Source: Amphirosellinia nigrospora
Taxonomy: Eukaryota; Ascomycota; Sordariomycetes; Xylariales; Xylariaceae
Direction: 5' to 3'
Length of the DNA: 64,000 nucleotides
Assembly (NCBI GenBank): GCA_004123355.1
Contig: SCHM01000004.1
Location: 3,504,316-3,568,315 of the forward strand
In this document: piece after piece, positions 34,259 to 47,980 of the stretch
How positions within the stretch are numbered: the stretch's first letter is position 1
How the letters are laid out: the number at the start of each line of letters is the position of its first letter
The notes under the pieces: model-generated
The model's database searches: none
What the model was told of the DNA's origin: nothing
What the model saw: only the letters and a program-made list of their open reading frames with translations
Position numbers and translations under genes: made by a program

Positions 34259-35679
34259 CTAATTAGCGCCGCCTCTCTCTCTGGCCAATGCTTCAAACCC
34301 TTGGACCAGATCGTCTCGCAAATCTTCCCAGCCCTCAACCCCTATACTCAACCTTAACAAGCGCTTGTCGACGTTCGCGTCCGTCATCGAGCGCCACTCA
34401 ATGAGACTCTCCACGCCGCCGAGACTCGTGGCATGGTGGAACAGGACCAGCTTACTCGGCAGCTTCCTCGCGTCGTTCTCATCCTTCATGGACAGCGCAA
34501 AGACGGGGCCGAACCCGTTCGGCATCTGCTTCCTCAACCAGCCGAGCTCCTCCCCTTTCCCGCCGTTCTTCACCTGCAGGCTCGCGTGTTGGATCTCGGC
34601 GACCATGTCGTGGACGGCGCTCCCCGCGCGATCCTTCTCGGCGGCCAACCACTGGACCAGCTTCTCGGTGTCGGCGCTCTGCTTGCGAACGCGCAGCTCC
34701 AGCGTCCGAAGACTGCGGATGCCGAGCCACCCTTCCATGCTCCCCATCACCGACCCCAGATAGAGGCGCTCCGACTGGAGCTTGGGCACCCATTCCTCTG
34801 CGTGGCGCGGCGCGACGGCTAGGACGCCGCACAGCATGTCGCTGTGGCCGCCGAAGTACTTGGTGCCGCTGTGCATGACGATGTCCACGCCGAAGGCGAA
34901 CGGGTCGAGCAGCGGGGGCGGCGCGAACGTGGCGTCGACGGAGAGCACGGCGCCCGTGCGGCGGGCCTTGTCGGCGTAGAACTCGAGGTCGCGCGCCTCG
35001 CCCGTCGGGTTCAGGGGCGTCTCGACGTGGATGAGGTCGCCCGGCCCCAGCTCCTCGTCGGCGCAGTCCAGCCCCAGCTGCCGCAGCCCCGTCAGCTTCG
35101 AGATGACCCGGAGCACGCCGTGGCACCCGTGGTACCCCCCGCCGATGGCGATGCGCTTCGGGTTCAGGAACACCACCATCGCGTGGAAGGCCGAGAGCCC
35201 CGAGCTGTAGGAGAGCGACGGACCCCGCAGGATCGAGGTCAGGATCGCCTCGAAGCGGTGCGTGTTGGGTGCGCTCATCCGTGAGTATATGTGGGTGTCA
35301 TGTACATTGCGTGACTATTTAGTGAGTTTCATCAACCACCTTATATATAATTTTCGCTCTATGAGTTCATGCTTGGGACAACATAGTGAGAGCGGGGGAT
35401 TCTTAACAAGTAACATGATGAATGGTACAGCGATAAGGTAAGTACAAGACCAGGAAGACCACTCACGTTAGTATTGACCATATGACTGAGTTCGTCTGGG
35501 TTTTGGCTGTAACGGAAGGTAGTCGAGACGTGCATGGGCGGCGCCACGGCCGAATGGGAGTTGAGGTAGTCGTCGGCGTGGACGGTCTGCGCCGAGAGCG
35601 ACAGATGCTGGAGCCTCGACGCCAGCGCGGCAGCATCCTGCTTAACAGGGGCCGTCCCGTTTGTCTCCTCGGCGGCCAT
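34259..35679 (-). CDS. Cys/Met-metabolism PLP-dependent enzyme (cystathionine synthase/lyase-like)
   Basis: Fold-type I PLP enzyme of the trans-sulfuration family, closest in form to the fungal YHR112C-like group. Exon 1 (35467-35679) encodes MAAEETNGTAPV through THADDYLN-like residues and PPMHVSTTFRY, the usual family start. A 152-nt intron is followed by exon 2 (34259-35314): HIYSRMSAPNTHRFEAIL, SLSYSSGLSAFHAM, HVETPLNPTGEARD, SVDATFAPPPLLDPF with the cofactor-contacting Asp, and VMHSGTKYFGGHSD with the Schiff-base Lys in SGTKY. The C-terminal LGGVESLIEWRS and LLRLSIGVEGWEDL segments match the active-site entrance. Exons sum to 1269 nt, 422 residues, with no frame break. Exact reaction is uncertain. 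Exon 2 is notably GC-rich. Confidence 0.9.
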
Positions 35680-36653
35680 TTTACAAACTGTCCCAGCAAA
35701 GTAGGGAGTGAATTCCCGTATCGTTTCTCCTCGAATACGCTTCTGCAGTGGCTTTCAAGCTCACGAGACGTTGCACGCACCTCTCCACGCCAGCTAGTAA
35801 GAGAAAGCAGATGAGATAATGCAATGCGTCTATGAATGGGTATGTAGTTTATGAAAAGATCTATATAGGCCAGTATGAAAATAAGTACCTGGATGAGTCC
35901 AACAACAAACCCACCGATCAGGGCGACTCGCGATATCGTAGCGGGGTAAAATGGATGGGCATGGTGGGTAGGTTGTCTTTCGAGCACCACCTTACGCTTG
36001 AGGAAGCTCCGAGACCCATCGGTGCTGCTCCAATGACGGATCGGCCGTCGGGTATCCGTGATTTTGCGCCATCGCTTTTAGGTTCCTGTATACTCCGTGC
36101 ATACATGTACTGGGAGGGCGTGGTTGGCGGTTAGCCGGTATCGGTGTCCTTGGTCAATGCGACGCCCGGCTGGAGCCCGGGCGTAGGGCCGGTTACTCGT
36201 GTAGACTAGAGCGGTCTTGTTGGTGTTTTCGCTCAAAATCTTGCTGAAGGGTGAAGAAATCGGCTGGGTTATCGAAGATTTCGGAGGTCTATTTAGAACT
36301 TGTGTAGTTTTTAATAGAAGTCGGGACACTTTTTGGTAAGCTAATATAGGCAATCCATCGAGACTTGTTGATTGTATCACCAATATGTCCCCGTGCCTAA
36401 TTTAACATGCACTCGATGAAAGTATTAGGAAGGATGATGCACTCTATCTATTGTATGATGCAACGCTTGGGTTTTAATTTGCTAGTCAGCTGGAAATGTA
36501 GTGACGACGGAACTTCGAGTGGCCACTCGTCAGATGAGTCGCGACTAAAGGAGGCTCCTTGTCGAAGCTGAAAGTTGGTATTATGAATTGAAACAGAATT
36601 CCCCTTATATAGAACGCCACGCAATGCAAAAAGGTATATAACATGCCTGCTCC
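35680..36653. other. Intergenic
   Basis: Upstream region of the PLP-enzyme gene and downstream of bud23. Short frames here are not protein-like. No gene seen. Confidence 0.4.
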
Positions 36654-37576
36654 TCAGAATGCAATCCGTCTCTTCCGCCCGGTGTACTTGGATGTCGCCT
36701 TGACAACCTTGCCCTTCCGTTCCATCTGCTCCTTTTTGTGGATAATCCAGGCCTTGCTGCCCTTCTTGAGCTCGCCCTTGCCGCTCCTCTTCTGTGTTCT
36801 GTGATCGAGAATGTCGACACCGTCCATGCCCTTCACGACGCCTGTAATATCGCCCCCCTTCTCCTCAAGTGAGCCGCCGCCAACCGTCAGCACGAGGTAG
36901 TATTTTATGTTCTTCGTCTCGGGATCGTCCTCCAGAAGACCAGCGCCGAAGCCAGCCTTGACGGCGGCCCCCGTGATCATCTTCTTCTGCTCATCGTTCT
37001 TGGGATAGAACTGGCACACGGCGCGCCCTCCCCTCTTTAAACTCGCATAGAGGCCGTCGAAGAAGCGCGACAGCCGGCCTATCGGTGATATGTCGCTGCT
37101 CTCGGCGTTGCAGAGCCACTGAATAGCGCTGATGCTAATGGCGGCGTCGAAGGTACCGGCGCGAAAGGGCACGCCTTGTCCGATGTCGGCCAGCATTAGG
37201 TCGCCCTCCACATCTCGCTGCAGCGCAACATCCAACATGGACGGTGCTACGTCCATCCCTATCCACGTGTGCGGTCCACCCTCCTCGGGCGGCACTGCTG
37301 ATAAGATCTCGCCGGAAAGGCCGCTGCCACAGCCGACGTCGAGGATTAAGGAGGGGGACTTGAGGTCGAGGAGCTGGAGGGCGCGCTCAGCCATGGACGC
37401 CTGGATATTCTGTATCCGCGAGGATGTCGTATACTTTCGAGCTTCGGTGTCGTCATAGTGTATGTCGGCCGAACTGCGAATGGCGTAAGCGGAAGACTAG
37501 GCGAATGAAGCCCATGATAATGAAGCATGGTGGGGTAGGAGGGGCTCTCTTACAGCGTGTCCTCGGGGCGCGACAT
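36654..37576 (-). CDS. bud23: 18S rRNA (guanine-N7) methyltransferase Bud23
   Basis: S-adenosylmethionine-dependent methyltransferase that modifies a guanine of 18S rRNA with Trm112 during small-subunit maturation in the nucleus. Exon 1 (37554-37576) is MSRPEDTL. An 80-nt intron precedes exon 2 (36654-37473) beginning ADIHYDDTEARKYTTSSRIQ. Motif I is ILDVGCGSGLSGE, the acidic ribose contact is WIGMDVAPSML, and ADIGQGVPF plus FDAAISISAIQWLCNA form the catalytic face. The C-terminal WBSCR22 extension is basic (RKGKVVKATSKYTGRKRRIAF). Total 843 nt, 280 residues, open throughout; typical size. Divergent from svp26 with 511 bp between the starts. Confidence 0.96.
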
Positions 37577-37921
37577 CTTCTCAATTGGATGGTGTTGTGT
37601 ACGTTTTCTTAGTGATCGATGAGGTAGAAGGGGGATTTAGTCGTTTCGTAACATCCTCATTCGGGAGCTTTATCACTGGCGCATTGAGCGTTCTAGCGAG
37701 CGCGAGATGGGTACGTCGCTGCAATCACTCACAAGGTTGTGACAGCTGCACACATAACCTCATGAGGATCTTGAACTTTTCGGTGGAGCCGGGGCCTTAT
37801 CGTTATCTTATCGCATCCCGGGGAATTGCCGGCATATAGTCCGCTACGTACCAAGCGCAGGCAGGTTCCCTTACAGTGGAGAGTTATAGTGGGTAACTGG
37901 TCTAAAGCATGAAAGGCCACG

Positions 37922-37945
37922 CATCATCATCATCATCATCATCAT
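37922..37945 (+). repeat. (CAT)8 microsatellite
   Basis: Eight perfect tandem CAT trinucleotides between the divergent starts of bud23 and svp26. It lies in the shared promoter region and could vary in length between strains. Confidence 0.95.
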
Positions 37946-38087
37946 TCGTTACCCTGCCGGCCGACTATCTTGTCGCGATGCTTTACTTATCTTTCGGGTT
38001 TCCTACCTCTTAGAGTCTGATTTAAAAGGCCTCGATTTCAAGCACTTACCAACCAAAAACAATGTTCATGGTGTTATAATTGACAAA

Positions 38088-38871
38088 ATGTGGATCTTGC
38101 CTCTCGTCGGCTACCTGGGCTCCGTCCTGGGGTTCGGCTTCTTGACGCTGGCCATAGGTACGCGGTTCTTGGCACTCAACTTGTCTGTCGTAGGACGGCC
38201 TTCCAAGACATTTGGCTAACATTTCTTCTTTACATAGCCTCGGGCTTGTACTATCTCTCGGAACTTGTCGAAGAACATACTGTTATCGCGAAACGTCTTC
38301 TCACGCGGTTGATATACTTCATTATCGGCCTTCAGCTAGTGCTCTGGTCGTGGATGGCCTCCCTCTGCTGCTGACCCTTCTGGGGTCGTCTCCCATGTCG
38401 TCTACTTGGGCAACATGCGCCGCTTCCCTTTTGTTCGGTTGACGGACCCCCTGTTCCTTGCCTCTGCGGTAGGCTCGATGCTCATAACATAACTTTCCGA
38501 GGTGGCCTTGCTAACGTCTGGTAGTGCTCGTGCTTCTCAACCACTATTTCTGGTTCCGCCACTTTTCCGAGATACAGCAGCGATCATATTCCCGACTGAC
38601 GTCCATGTACGACCAACCCAACGTACCAACCTTCACCGAAATCGCCTCTTTCTTTGGCATCTGTGTATGGCTTATACCATTTGCCCTATTCGTCAGTCTA
38701 TCAGCGAGTGACAACGTTCTGCCGACGATTGGTAGTGAACAGCCATCTCGTGATGACAGCGGGAAGAACAAGCGCCAAGGCATGGTTAAAGTCATTGTCG
38801 ATTCCATTTTATCGGGCATCGGACAGATTAGTCGACTGGCAGGGTGGAAGAAAGCCGAAGAGCGTTTTTAG
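38088..38871 (+). CDS. svp26: Svp26/Tex261-family ER-Golgi membrane protein
   Basis: Multi-pass membrane protein of early Golgi and COPII vesicles, an export adaptor for glycosyltransferases in yeast. The start MWILPLVGYLGSVLGFGFLT is nearly the family consensus. An 80-nt intron (38158-38237) leads into SGLYYLSELVEEHTVIAKRL, the most conserved segment. Then come VDGLPLLLTLLG, NMRRFPFVRLTDPLFLA and, after a second intron (38473-38523), VLLNHYFWFRHFSE. Next are FTEIASFFGICVWLIPFALF and SLSASDNVLPTIGSE. The C-terminus is a basic tail ISRLAGWKKAEERF. The frame breaks once near 38380, where a G is missing in CTGGGGTCG, and the second splice junction phase is also off by one. Expected length about 225 residues, usual for the family. 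Confidence 0.93.
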
Positions 38872-40595
38872 GAAGATGTTACAGCCATCCGAATTGAAGC
38901 TTGGGCATATCTTAGGTTTCTACGCCACTTCTCTAGAAGCCATCACAACATTGAATCTTGGAGGTATGAGTTCTGTCCTTGTTTTTCCGTAGCTACTAAC
39001 ATGATTTATTAGCAACCCCGGCATATTGTACAATTCTCCTCGCGTGGTCCGCAATTGCTTGAAATGGCACCATTGTCAGGATGCTGTAATCTGTGCGACC
39101 TCCGTTGTATTCACAACTTACGGGATCTTGGAACAGTCATAGGCCGCTCTTTTCACCGCTCCCTAGTAAATCCCCTAGATTGGCATGCCTTATAGCCATA
39201 TAATGGGATCCTATCTTTGTGACCACCACGGCGTGAAGATTTAATACACTGTTGGCCGTAAGAAACTGTGTATGCTCTCCCTTTTTTTTCACCCTTACAC
39301 TTACTATCATGGTACGGCCACATTTTCATGCTAGGTTGTATTTGAACGTGTCAACTTGGATGCACATATCTGGATTTCATTAAACGATAAACACCCCTCA
39401 GCACGTTTTCATCTTGTATCGTTTTTTATTTATTTGTCGCTAACTTGTAACTTTATAGTCGAATCTAACAGCCGCCATTCTAACTCACATCCCGAGTTAG
39501 TCGCCCTTGTTAGCGAGCTGTAATCGCTAGGACCGGAAATATCTCGGATGATGATTTCAGTGTGCAGGATATATGATTGATCCAGGGCGAGGGGTCTGTT
39601 AAGACCAACATGCTACCCATATCTCAGTTAGGTATCCTAGAATGAGAAGACCCCATCCCACGGGCCAATATCTGATTCTAGTCAAATGCCTAGATGCCTG
39701 GATAGTATATCTAGACCCGCCCCTGAAAGTAGATCCTATTAGATGCGGTCTGCTCAAAGGGAAGGTTGTTATTTGGTCTTAGGGTGATCACTTGGCTAGG
39801 CTTGGGCATGATATAGCCTCCATTGCAGTCCAGAACAGTTAGAATCAATTTATAAAAAACTCACAACTGGGATTAGGGAGATTCCCTTGGACTGCGATTG
39901 TTTATTCATACGGTTGATGTATTTTTACCATGGCGAAAATGTAGAATGTTACTCCCCACGGTTAAATGTGTTGCTCTTAACTCGATTACGCGACGTAAGT
40001 TCGTATCAGTAGGTATTGTAGTCAGATTTTAATGTGTCTCAAACTAAAACCACATTAGTTTCGAAAGCTAGCCAATTAGATTGAATGTAATTGTCCCTTT
40101 TGGGAAATGTCCTGGTCGCGTATCGCAAGTCGTCAGTATTTGGTCCTCCTCATCTAATCTGTACCTAGCAACGAGTCCTTTTATTGCCATCGGTTAAAAT
40201 AGCTTTAACTTTTTGTATTCTTTGCCGGAGCTTTTTGTACTTCATACCAGATTGCGGGCATAGCCCGCAAATATATTGCCGTAATGTCTAAGTACCTCCA
40301 GATCACGAGGTTGAAACCCCCCTATACAACAGCAACAATGGTCTTCATTTTCCATAATTAATTCGTATTAAAGCGATCTGCATGCCTTACGAACATCTGG
40401 TCTGAAAGAACCGTCGTATACTGAGAAGTCTTATATGACGTATATGGGTTCGATGGTAATGGCATGGAGATACCCATGCGCCCTCCCTTATGCAAATAAT
40501 TTGCGTGTGTGCTATTGATGTTGTAGAAAGGACAAAGACAAGTGATGAATATGCAATGGCTTTTAGGGGTAGCTATATGACGCCTTCTTTGGTAT
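38872..40595. other. 1.7-kb intergenic with a perfect hairpin
   Basis: No protein-like frame. A perfect palindromic hairpin TTGCGGGC-ATA-GCCCGCAA lies at 40252-40270. A weaker inverted pair (ATTGCAGTCCA / TGGACTGCGAT) lies at 39822-39832 and 39888-39898. No RNA gene recognised. Confidence 0.45.
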
Positions 40596-41456
40596 CTACT
40601 CCCATATTGGTCTCGTCCGAAGAGAACGATTCGTACCAAACCCCAAATCATCAACCATCTCCTCGAGCTTGAAAATGTCTACTGTTAAAACGGCCGGCAG
40701 CCTCTGACGAGACGTATTCTCCCATAAGCCATATGGCTTAGTCCATGATGGCCCAAGATCTAGAAGGCAACCATTCTTGAAGTTCCGAGGATAGATATCG
40801 TTTATCAGTATCTCGTTCCTGTTCATCTATTTAATAGTCATCGCCATGCGTTTTAGAATCTTTTCGTTCGTCTCCACGTCTTCGATGTACTCTTTCACGA
40901 GTGCTCGAGCGGGGCTACCCTTGGCTCTCTTGCGATATTCGTCATCAAGATAGATATCACACCATAGATCTATGCCACACTCTGCTAAGACCTTCTCGTC
41001 TGCCTTTAACAATGCTATGAAGCCATCGTAGTCGGCGATGTCCTTTCTTTTCAGCCCCTGGCTCTTCCTTCGGGCTTCGATGTGAGCGTATGCGCGGCAT
41101 TCTGCATAGAATGGATCTGTGTGAAATCTTAACTCGACATCCGTCACGGCTCTCTAGGGAAGCGGGCCGAGGACATGTCTATATAACGAGGGGTAGGAAA
41201 CTTGAACTAAAAGCTTCTGAGCATTTGTTTGGGGAATTTGGATGATGTTCAATTCACTTACAACCTTCAAGGCGTAGATTCTCTAATTGATTTCGACTTT
41301 GAAGACATAACCTTATCCTCTAGATGCAGAGTCGTCGTTCGTGTGCAAAATACACTCGATCTAGATAATTGGCGAATTCCGATGTGGAAATGCTTTCAGT
41401 TTCGGCCTCGCATTCCGGTAATTGAAGTCCCGAGAGTAAACGACGATTTGCTTTAA
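40596..41456 (-). CDS. Fta2-like (Sim4 kinetochore complex) protein, frame-interrupted
   Basis: Resembles the fungal Fta2 family, kinase-like-fold proteins named after a kinetochore Sim4-complex subunit, many of which are lineage-expanded and of unknown role. The central frame (40827-41147) has FYAECRAYAHIEARR, the family's conserved DPFYxECRAYxRL region, and SPARALVKEYIEDVET. The next frame (40596-40826) has LINDIYPRNFKNGCLLDLGP, matching the D-I-R-x-E-N-[FY] and xVDFSxSWT motifs. Upstream in 41230-41456, pieces reading LKAFPHRNS, GYVFKVEIN and IYALKVV correspond to the N-terminal glycine-loop and Lys strand but are interrupted by stops and frame changes. It may be a pseudogene or several indels may be artefacts. 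I cannot tell. Start not determinable. Confidence 0.6.
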
Positions 41457-41817
41457 TATCGCCCGCCATTGCGAGGTTACTTTCCGTCAAGAGTGAGATA
41501 TTTGAAGATTCAAGACGATAACATGACTAACTAAGCATACTCGCGTCCTGTTAAAACGTGAGAAGGCAAATATGATGAACAGTTACAAGGGTTCTGGGAT
41601 TACAGAGAGCGTGCCAGAGTCCCTTACTTCAACTAATACCATTTTAAGGGAGGGTAAGGACTTAGCAGTGTGACACCACCTGATGAATGAACCAATTGAT
41701 ATGCAACGTAATCAAGCCATGCAAGGCCTTCATCCTTACTTTACGAGTAAGTGTCATGCTGGAGCTGTGGGCGTAGATACTTGGTCATATCATCTCCCCG
41801 GAGCCTAGGTAGTACCA
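41457..41817. other. Intergenic
   Basis: About 360 bp between same-strand genes. No gene seen. Confidence 0.4.
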
Positions 41818-42897
41818 TCACCTCTTCTTTTTGTTCTTGTTCCTTTGTGCTCTTGAACCCTTTGGCTTCGTCTTGTGGCCGAATGTGCCATCCTCAGTCG
41901 ACGGCATCCCGTACCGGTTTGCATTCTCCACGTCGAATTCGGATTTTTTGGTACGGAAAAGTAGCATCGCGACTCTAGCATCTTCAACACTGGAATGCTT
42001 CCCTTTTTGAAAGTCGTCTAAGCCCAGCAATTCTCTCGCAAGGATTCGCAACGCCGGCTTAGGTCCATGCCCAAACCTGCGAAAGCTTGAATGTCGTGCC
42101 GTATCCCGGATCTGTGGCGTCGGGTGGCTAAGCTCTAGTACAGCTAAATCATGGCGCACGTCATGACCAACGAGGATGCGGCCCTTAAGCAGATTGAAAA
42201 CCGTGGTTTGAACCTCCTCGAAAGCTCGCGCAGAAGGAGCCCGTAGTGTAGACACAGTGATTCCCTGATTGCTGTCCGGTAGTCTGTTACGGGTTCGCGG
42301 GTACAACGAAGGAGTCGTACACCTGCTTACCATGGAAGTCGACGCAACTCACGCGCGCTAGCATGTGATTTTGCCCTCCTGGCCCTATTCCTACCATTTC
42401 GCAATCGATTGCGATGTATTTACCGACTTCGACATCCGCTGCTAGACCTTCGTTGACTCGACGACGATCTTGTGCGATTTCAGTGACGGATAAGTCGGCG
42501 GGAGCAGAAGGCCGGCCCCGTCTGGATCCTAGATTGTAGGCTTCAGCCAAGTCCTCGGCCGTTATATCATTATCTTGGGCCCAGAGAGCGAGTGATGGCG
42601 TCACGGTAGCAGGTGTCCCTTTGATTATGGCTGAAGATTGGGAAATACCCATCGCATTTGACTTCCTAGAAGAGCTGGGTTGCTTGGATGTTGTGTTGGG
42701 TGCTTGTGAAACCCCCTTGACATGCGTTTCTTCTTCGCGGCTGAGCCCTCTTCTATGGAGCTGGTAGCCTTCCGCTTCTTGGCCGAAAAGCCCGGTAAGG
42801 ATGATTGTCCCTTTGCCGGTGCGGCTGGGGTGGCGGAAGATTCTGCCCTTATCTTGGCTTGCAGTTTCTTCCAGTTTGACGAGAGATCTTGAGCCAT
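41818..42897 (-). CDS. rex4: RNA exonuclease 4 (DEDDh family)
   Basis: 3'-5' exoribonuclease of the REXO4 group, acting in the nucleolus in rRNA processing. The start MAQDLSSNWKKLQAKIRAES leads into a basic, low-complexity N-terminus (AKKRKATSSIEEGSAAKKKR). The catalytic domain has ExoI YIAIDCEMVGIGPGG (Asp, Glu), then LARVSCVDFHGKQVYDSFV. ExoII is LLKGRILVGHDVRHDLAVLE (Asp) and ExoIII is KHSSVEDARVAMLLFR (Asp, with the upstream His). The C-terminus is basic (KPKGSRAQRNKNKKKR). Frame changes occur near 42715, 42300 and 42265; the sequence between them (VTDYRTAI) is recognisable in the third frame. Expected length about 355 residues. Divergent from mcm6 with 640 bp between starts. Confidence 0.93.
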
Positions 42898-43307
42898 ATT
42901 TGTTTTGCACCGCTGCCGTGTCTATGTTGTCATCCCAGTAATATGGAGATATTGTGCGTATGCATCTGGTTTGGCGACTTATTCGTCGCAGTATCGGTCG
43001 ATGCTATATCAACTCCATGTGGGGAATGCTCTGTATATAGAAATAGTGAAATATGAAACATAGAAGTAGAAACCTCAAATATACGGCTCTAGAACTCGGC
43101 ATATAAGAGACAGAGAGAGTCAAACGTGATATTTGTATCCGTTCTGGTATTTTAAGCCGACATTCATTACACGACGGATGTTGGAAATTTAAATGGGTGG
43201 GTCTCGATCGTTGTTGAATCGGGCGCACCTGCAGGGCAGATGCAGCGAATGGACGTCAATCTATGTAATTAAGCATATATCTAGGTATGCATTTATGCGA
43301 CCACTTA

Positions 43308-43345
43308 ACGCGCCACCGACCCGAAACGCGAAAATGCGCGACGCG
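43308..43345. promoter_or_regulatory. Cluster of MCB-like ACGCG boxes
   Basis: Three ACGCG cores at 43308-43312, 43326-43330 and 43341-43345, the middle one as ACGCGAAAA, lie about 190-230 bp upstream of the mcm6 start. In ascomycetes the MBF (Mbp1-Swi6 type) complex binds ACGCG elements in G1/S genes including MCM genes. The assignment is inferred from spacing and target. Confidence 0.6.
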
Positions 43346-43536
43346 ACTTTGCTCTAGCCCCTCCACCCTTCTCAAAGACTAGCCTCTCACTGGAGTGTTT
43401 TCCGAAGATAGCGTGCATAGCAAGCAAGCATAGCAAGCATAGCGATATCGATTCCCGCTCTCTCATCCGGCTATCTTGCGTTTTTAATTAACCACTTGAT
43501 CTTCCTATAGTACGTTGAGAGCACAATTCCACAACC

Positions 43537-46608
<3,072 letters not shown>

Positions 46609-47980
46609 GACCGAAAAAACAAAACAACCCTGCGACGGAAACCCAAAAGGTGTTCAGGCTTTCGCTTCAAACTTTGTTTGGGATTATGCTTGTTCACGAA
46701 TTATTAAAGTAGGCGTAGTTAGGTAGCATTGCGGAGCCCGGAGTTTCACTGGATGACTTGCATGTATGAAACGAGGATAAGGAAATTTTGCATGACATGA
46801 GAGATACTTACATAGGCCGCTAAATTCCCTGCTTTGGTACAGTGGCCGGTCTCTTAACTTGTATGGGTTGGACTACTCACATGTATGAAAAAAAAAAACC
46901 AAGGTCTACCTACGACAGATGAAAGAATATATAAAAATAATAAATCTAATAATGATACTAAATATGTACTTCGTATCCAACCATATCTCAGATAGTTCTA
47001 AATCGTAATCACCATGGTTTGTGCAGTTACGGAGATTTGAAGATAAAAACGTTTTGTGTCATTGATTGCTATCTGTTTGTTCGTCTGTCCAGAGTGCGAT
47101 GTTATTGTGTCTGTGTTCCTAACCAGCGAGCTGCTCCAGCAAACTATCAGTTGCCAATAGGGCGGGCTGAGTTAGTGTGTGACGCAACACAGACAAACAA
47201 GAATTGTGTAAAGTGAAGACGCACGGCAAAGTGTGACATGAATCCCTTCCAGAGATCAAAGTTATTGTCAAGACCTAATGGCTTAGTATTGTTTTGTTGC
47301 TATTAGTTGGGGTAAGTCATTGCTATACCACGCAGATCCGTAGGAAGAAAGGGGAAGAGAAAAGGCTCAGCCCAGTCATAGCAAGTATATCCTGCTCCCA
47401 TAGAAAGCCTCACACGCATTCGCTTATTCCCATGTCGCGCGAGGAGCGCCTATGCTGGAACCAGATACACGCCCAAGTCACGTTCGGACATACCGCCGCA
47501 TACAAAGGACGACGTGTTCGGTCGTTACGTTGGTAGAATGATTGTTCCCTTTTCCTTCTCCTCGACCTGTCAACTCCAAAGAGATATCAATGTAGCCGTC
47601 CTCGACACGTATTATAGTGAGAACAGATACCCCTTTCGTATGTAGATAAACATCTCAGACCACATTCCCTTATTCATCACCATCGTCAAACGTTAGGGAG
47701 AAGTGGTACGCGGGACGAGAACAAGAATTTATAGCGTGAAGTTGCGTTTGAAAATGTGCAGCGCACTATACTAGGAAGAAGTGCTGAATTGATTACTTGT
47801 ACACACTGCCAATCCTATTAATTTTCGGATTTCCGCAGGCAGGAAGTGGATGAGGCGTATCCACATCATCGCGGGTAAGTAGAAAGATTGAATACGTTCC
47901 GTCGAAAAAATTCTAGCGACGAGGAAGGATTTGAAGCTAGGGGCTTGTTTTCAAGCGGATTTGTTAACTTGAAAGGTATA
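46609..47980. other. Intergenic between convergent genes
   Basis: 3' flanks of mcm6 and the large disordered gene. A poly-A run is at 46888-46898. The open frame 47294-47536 (ending MSREERLCWNQIHAQVTFGH) has no recognisable domain. No gene supported. Confidence 0.4.

Noticed and set aside
34479-35126. Long Arg/Pro/Gly-rich frames overlapping the PLP enzyme on both strands
   Set aside because: They are by-products of the high GC content of that exon. The enzyme frame itself is conserved and complete.
39822-39898. Inverted pair ATTGCAGTCCA / TGGACTGCGAT suggesting a miniature element
   Set aside because: Arms are only 11 bp with a mismatch, and no flanking duplication is visible.
47294-47536. 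80-codon plus frame ending MSREERLCWNQIHAQVTFGH
   Set aside because: No domain, no splice context, and it sits between two convergent gene ends.
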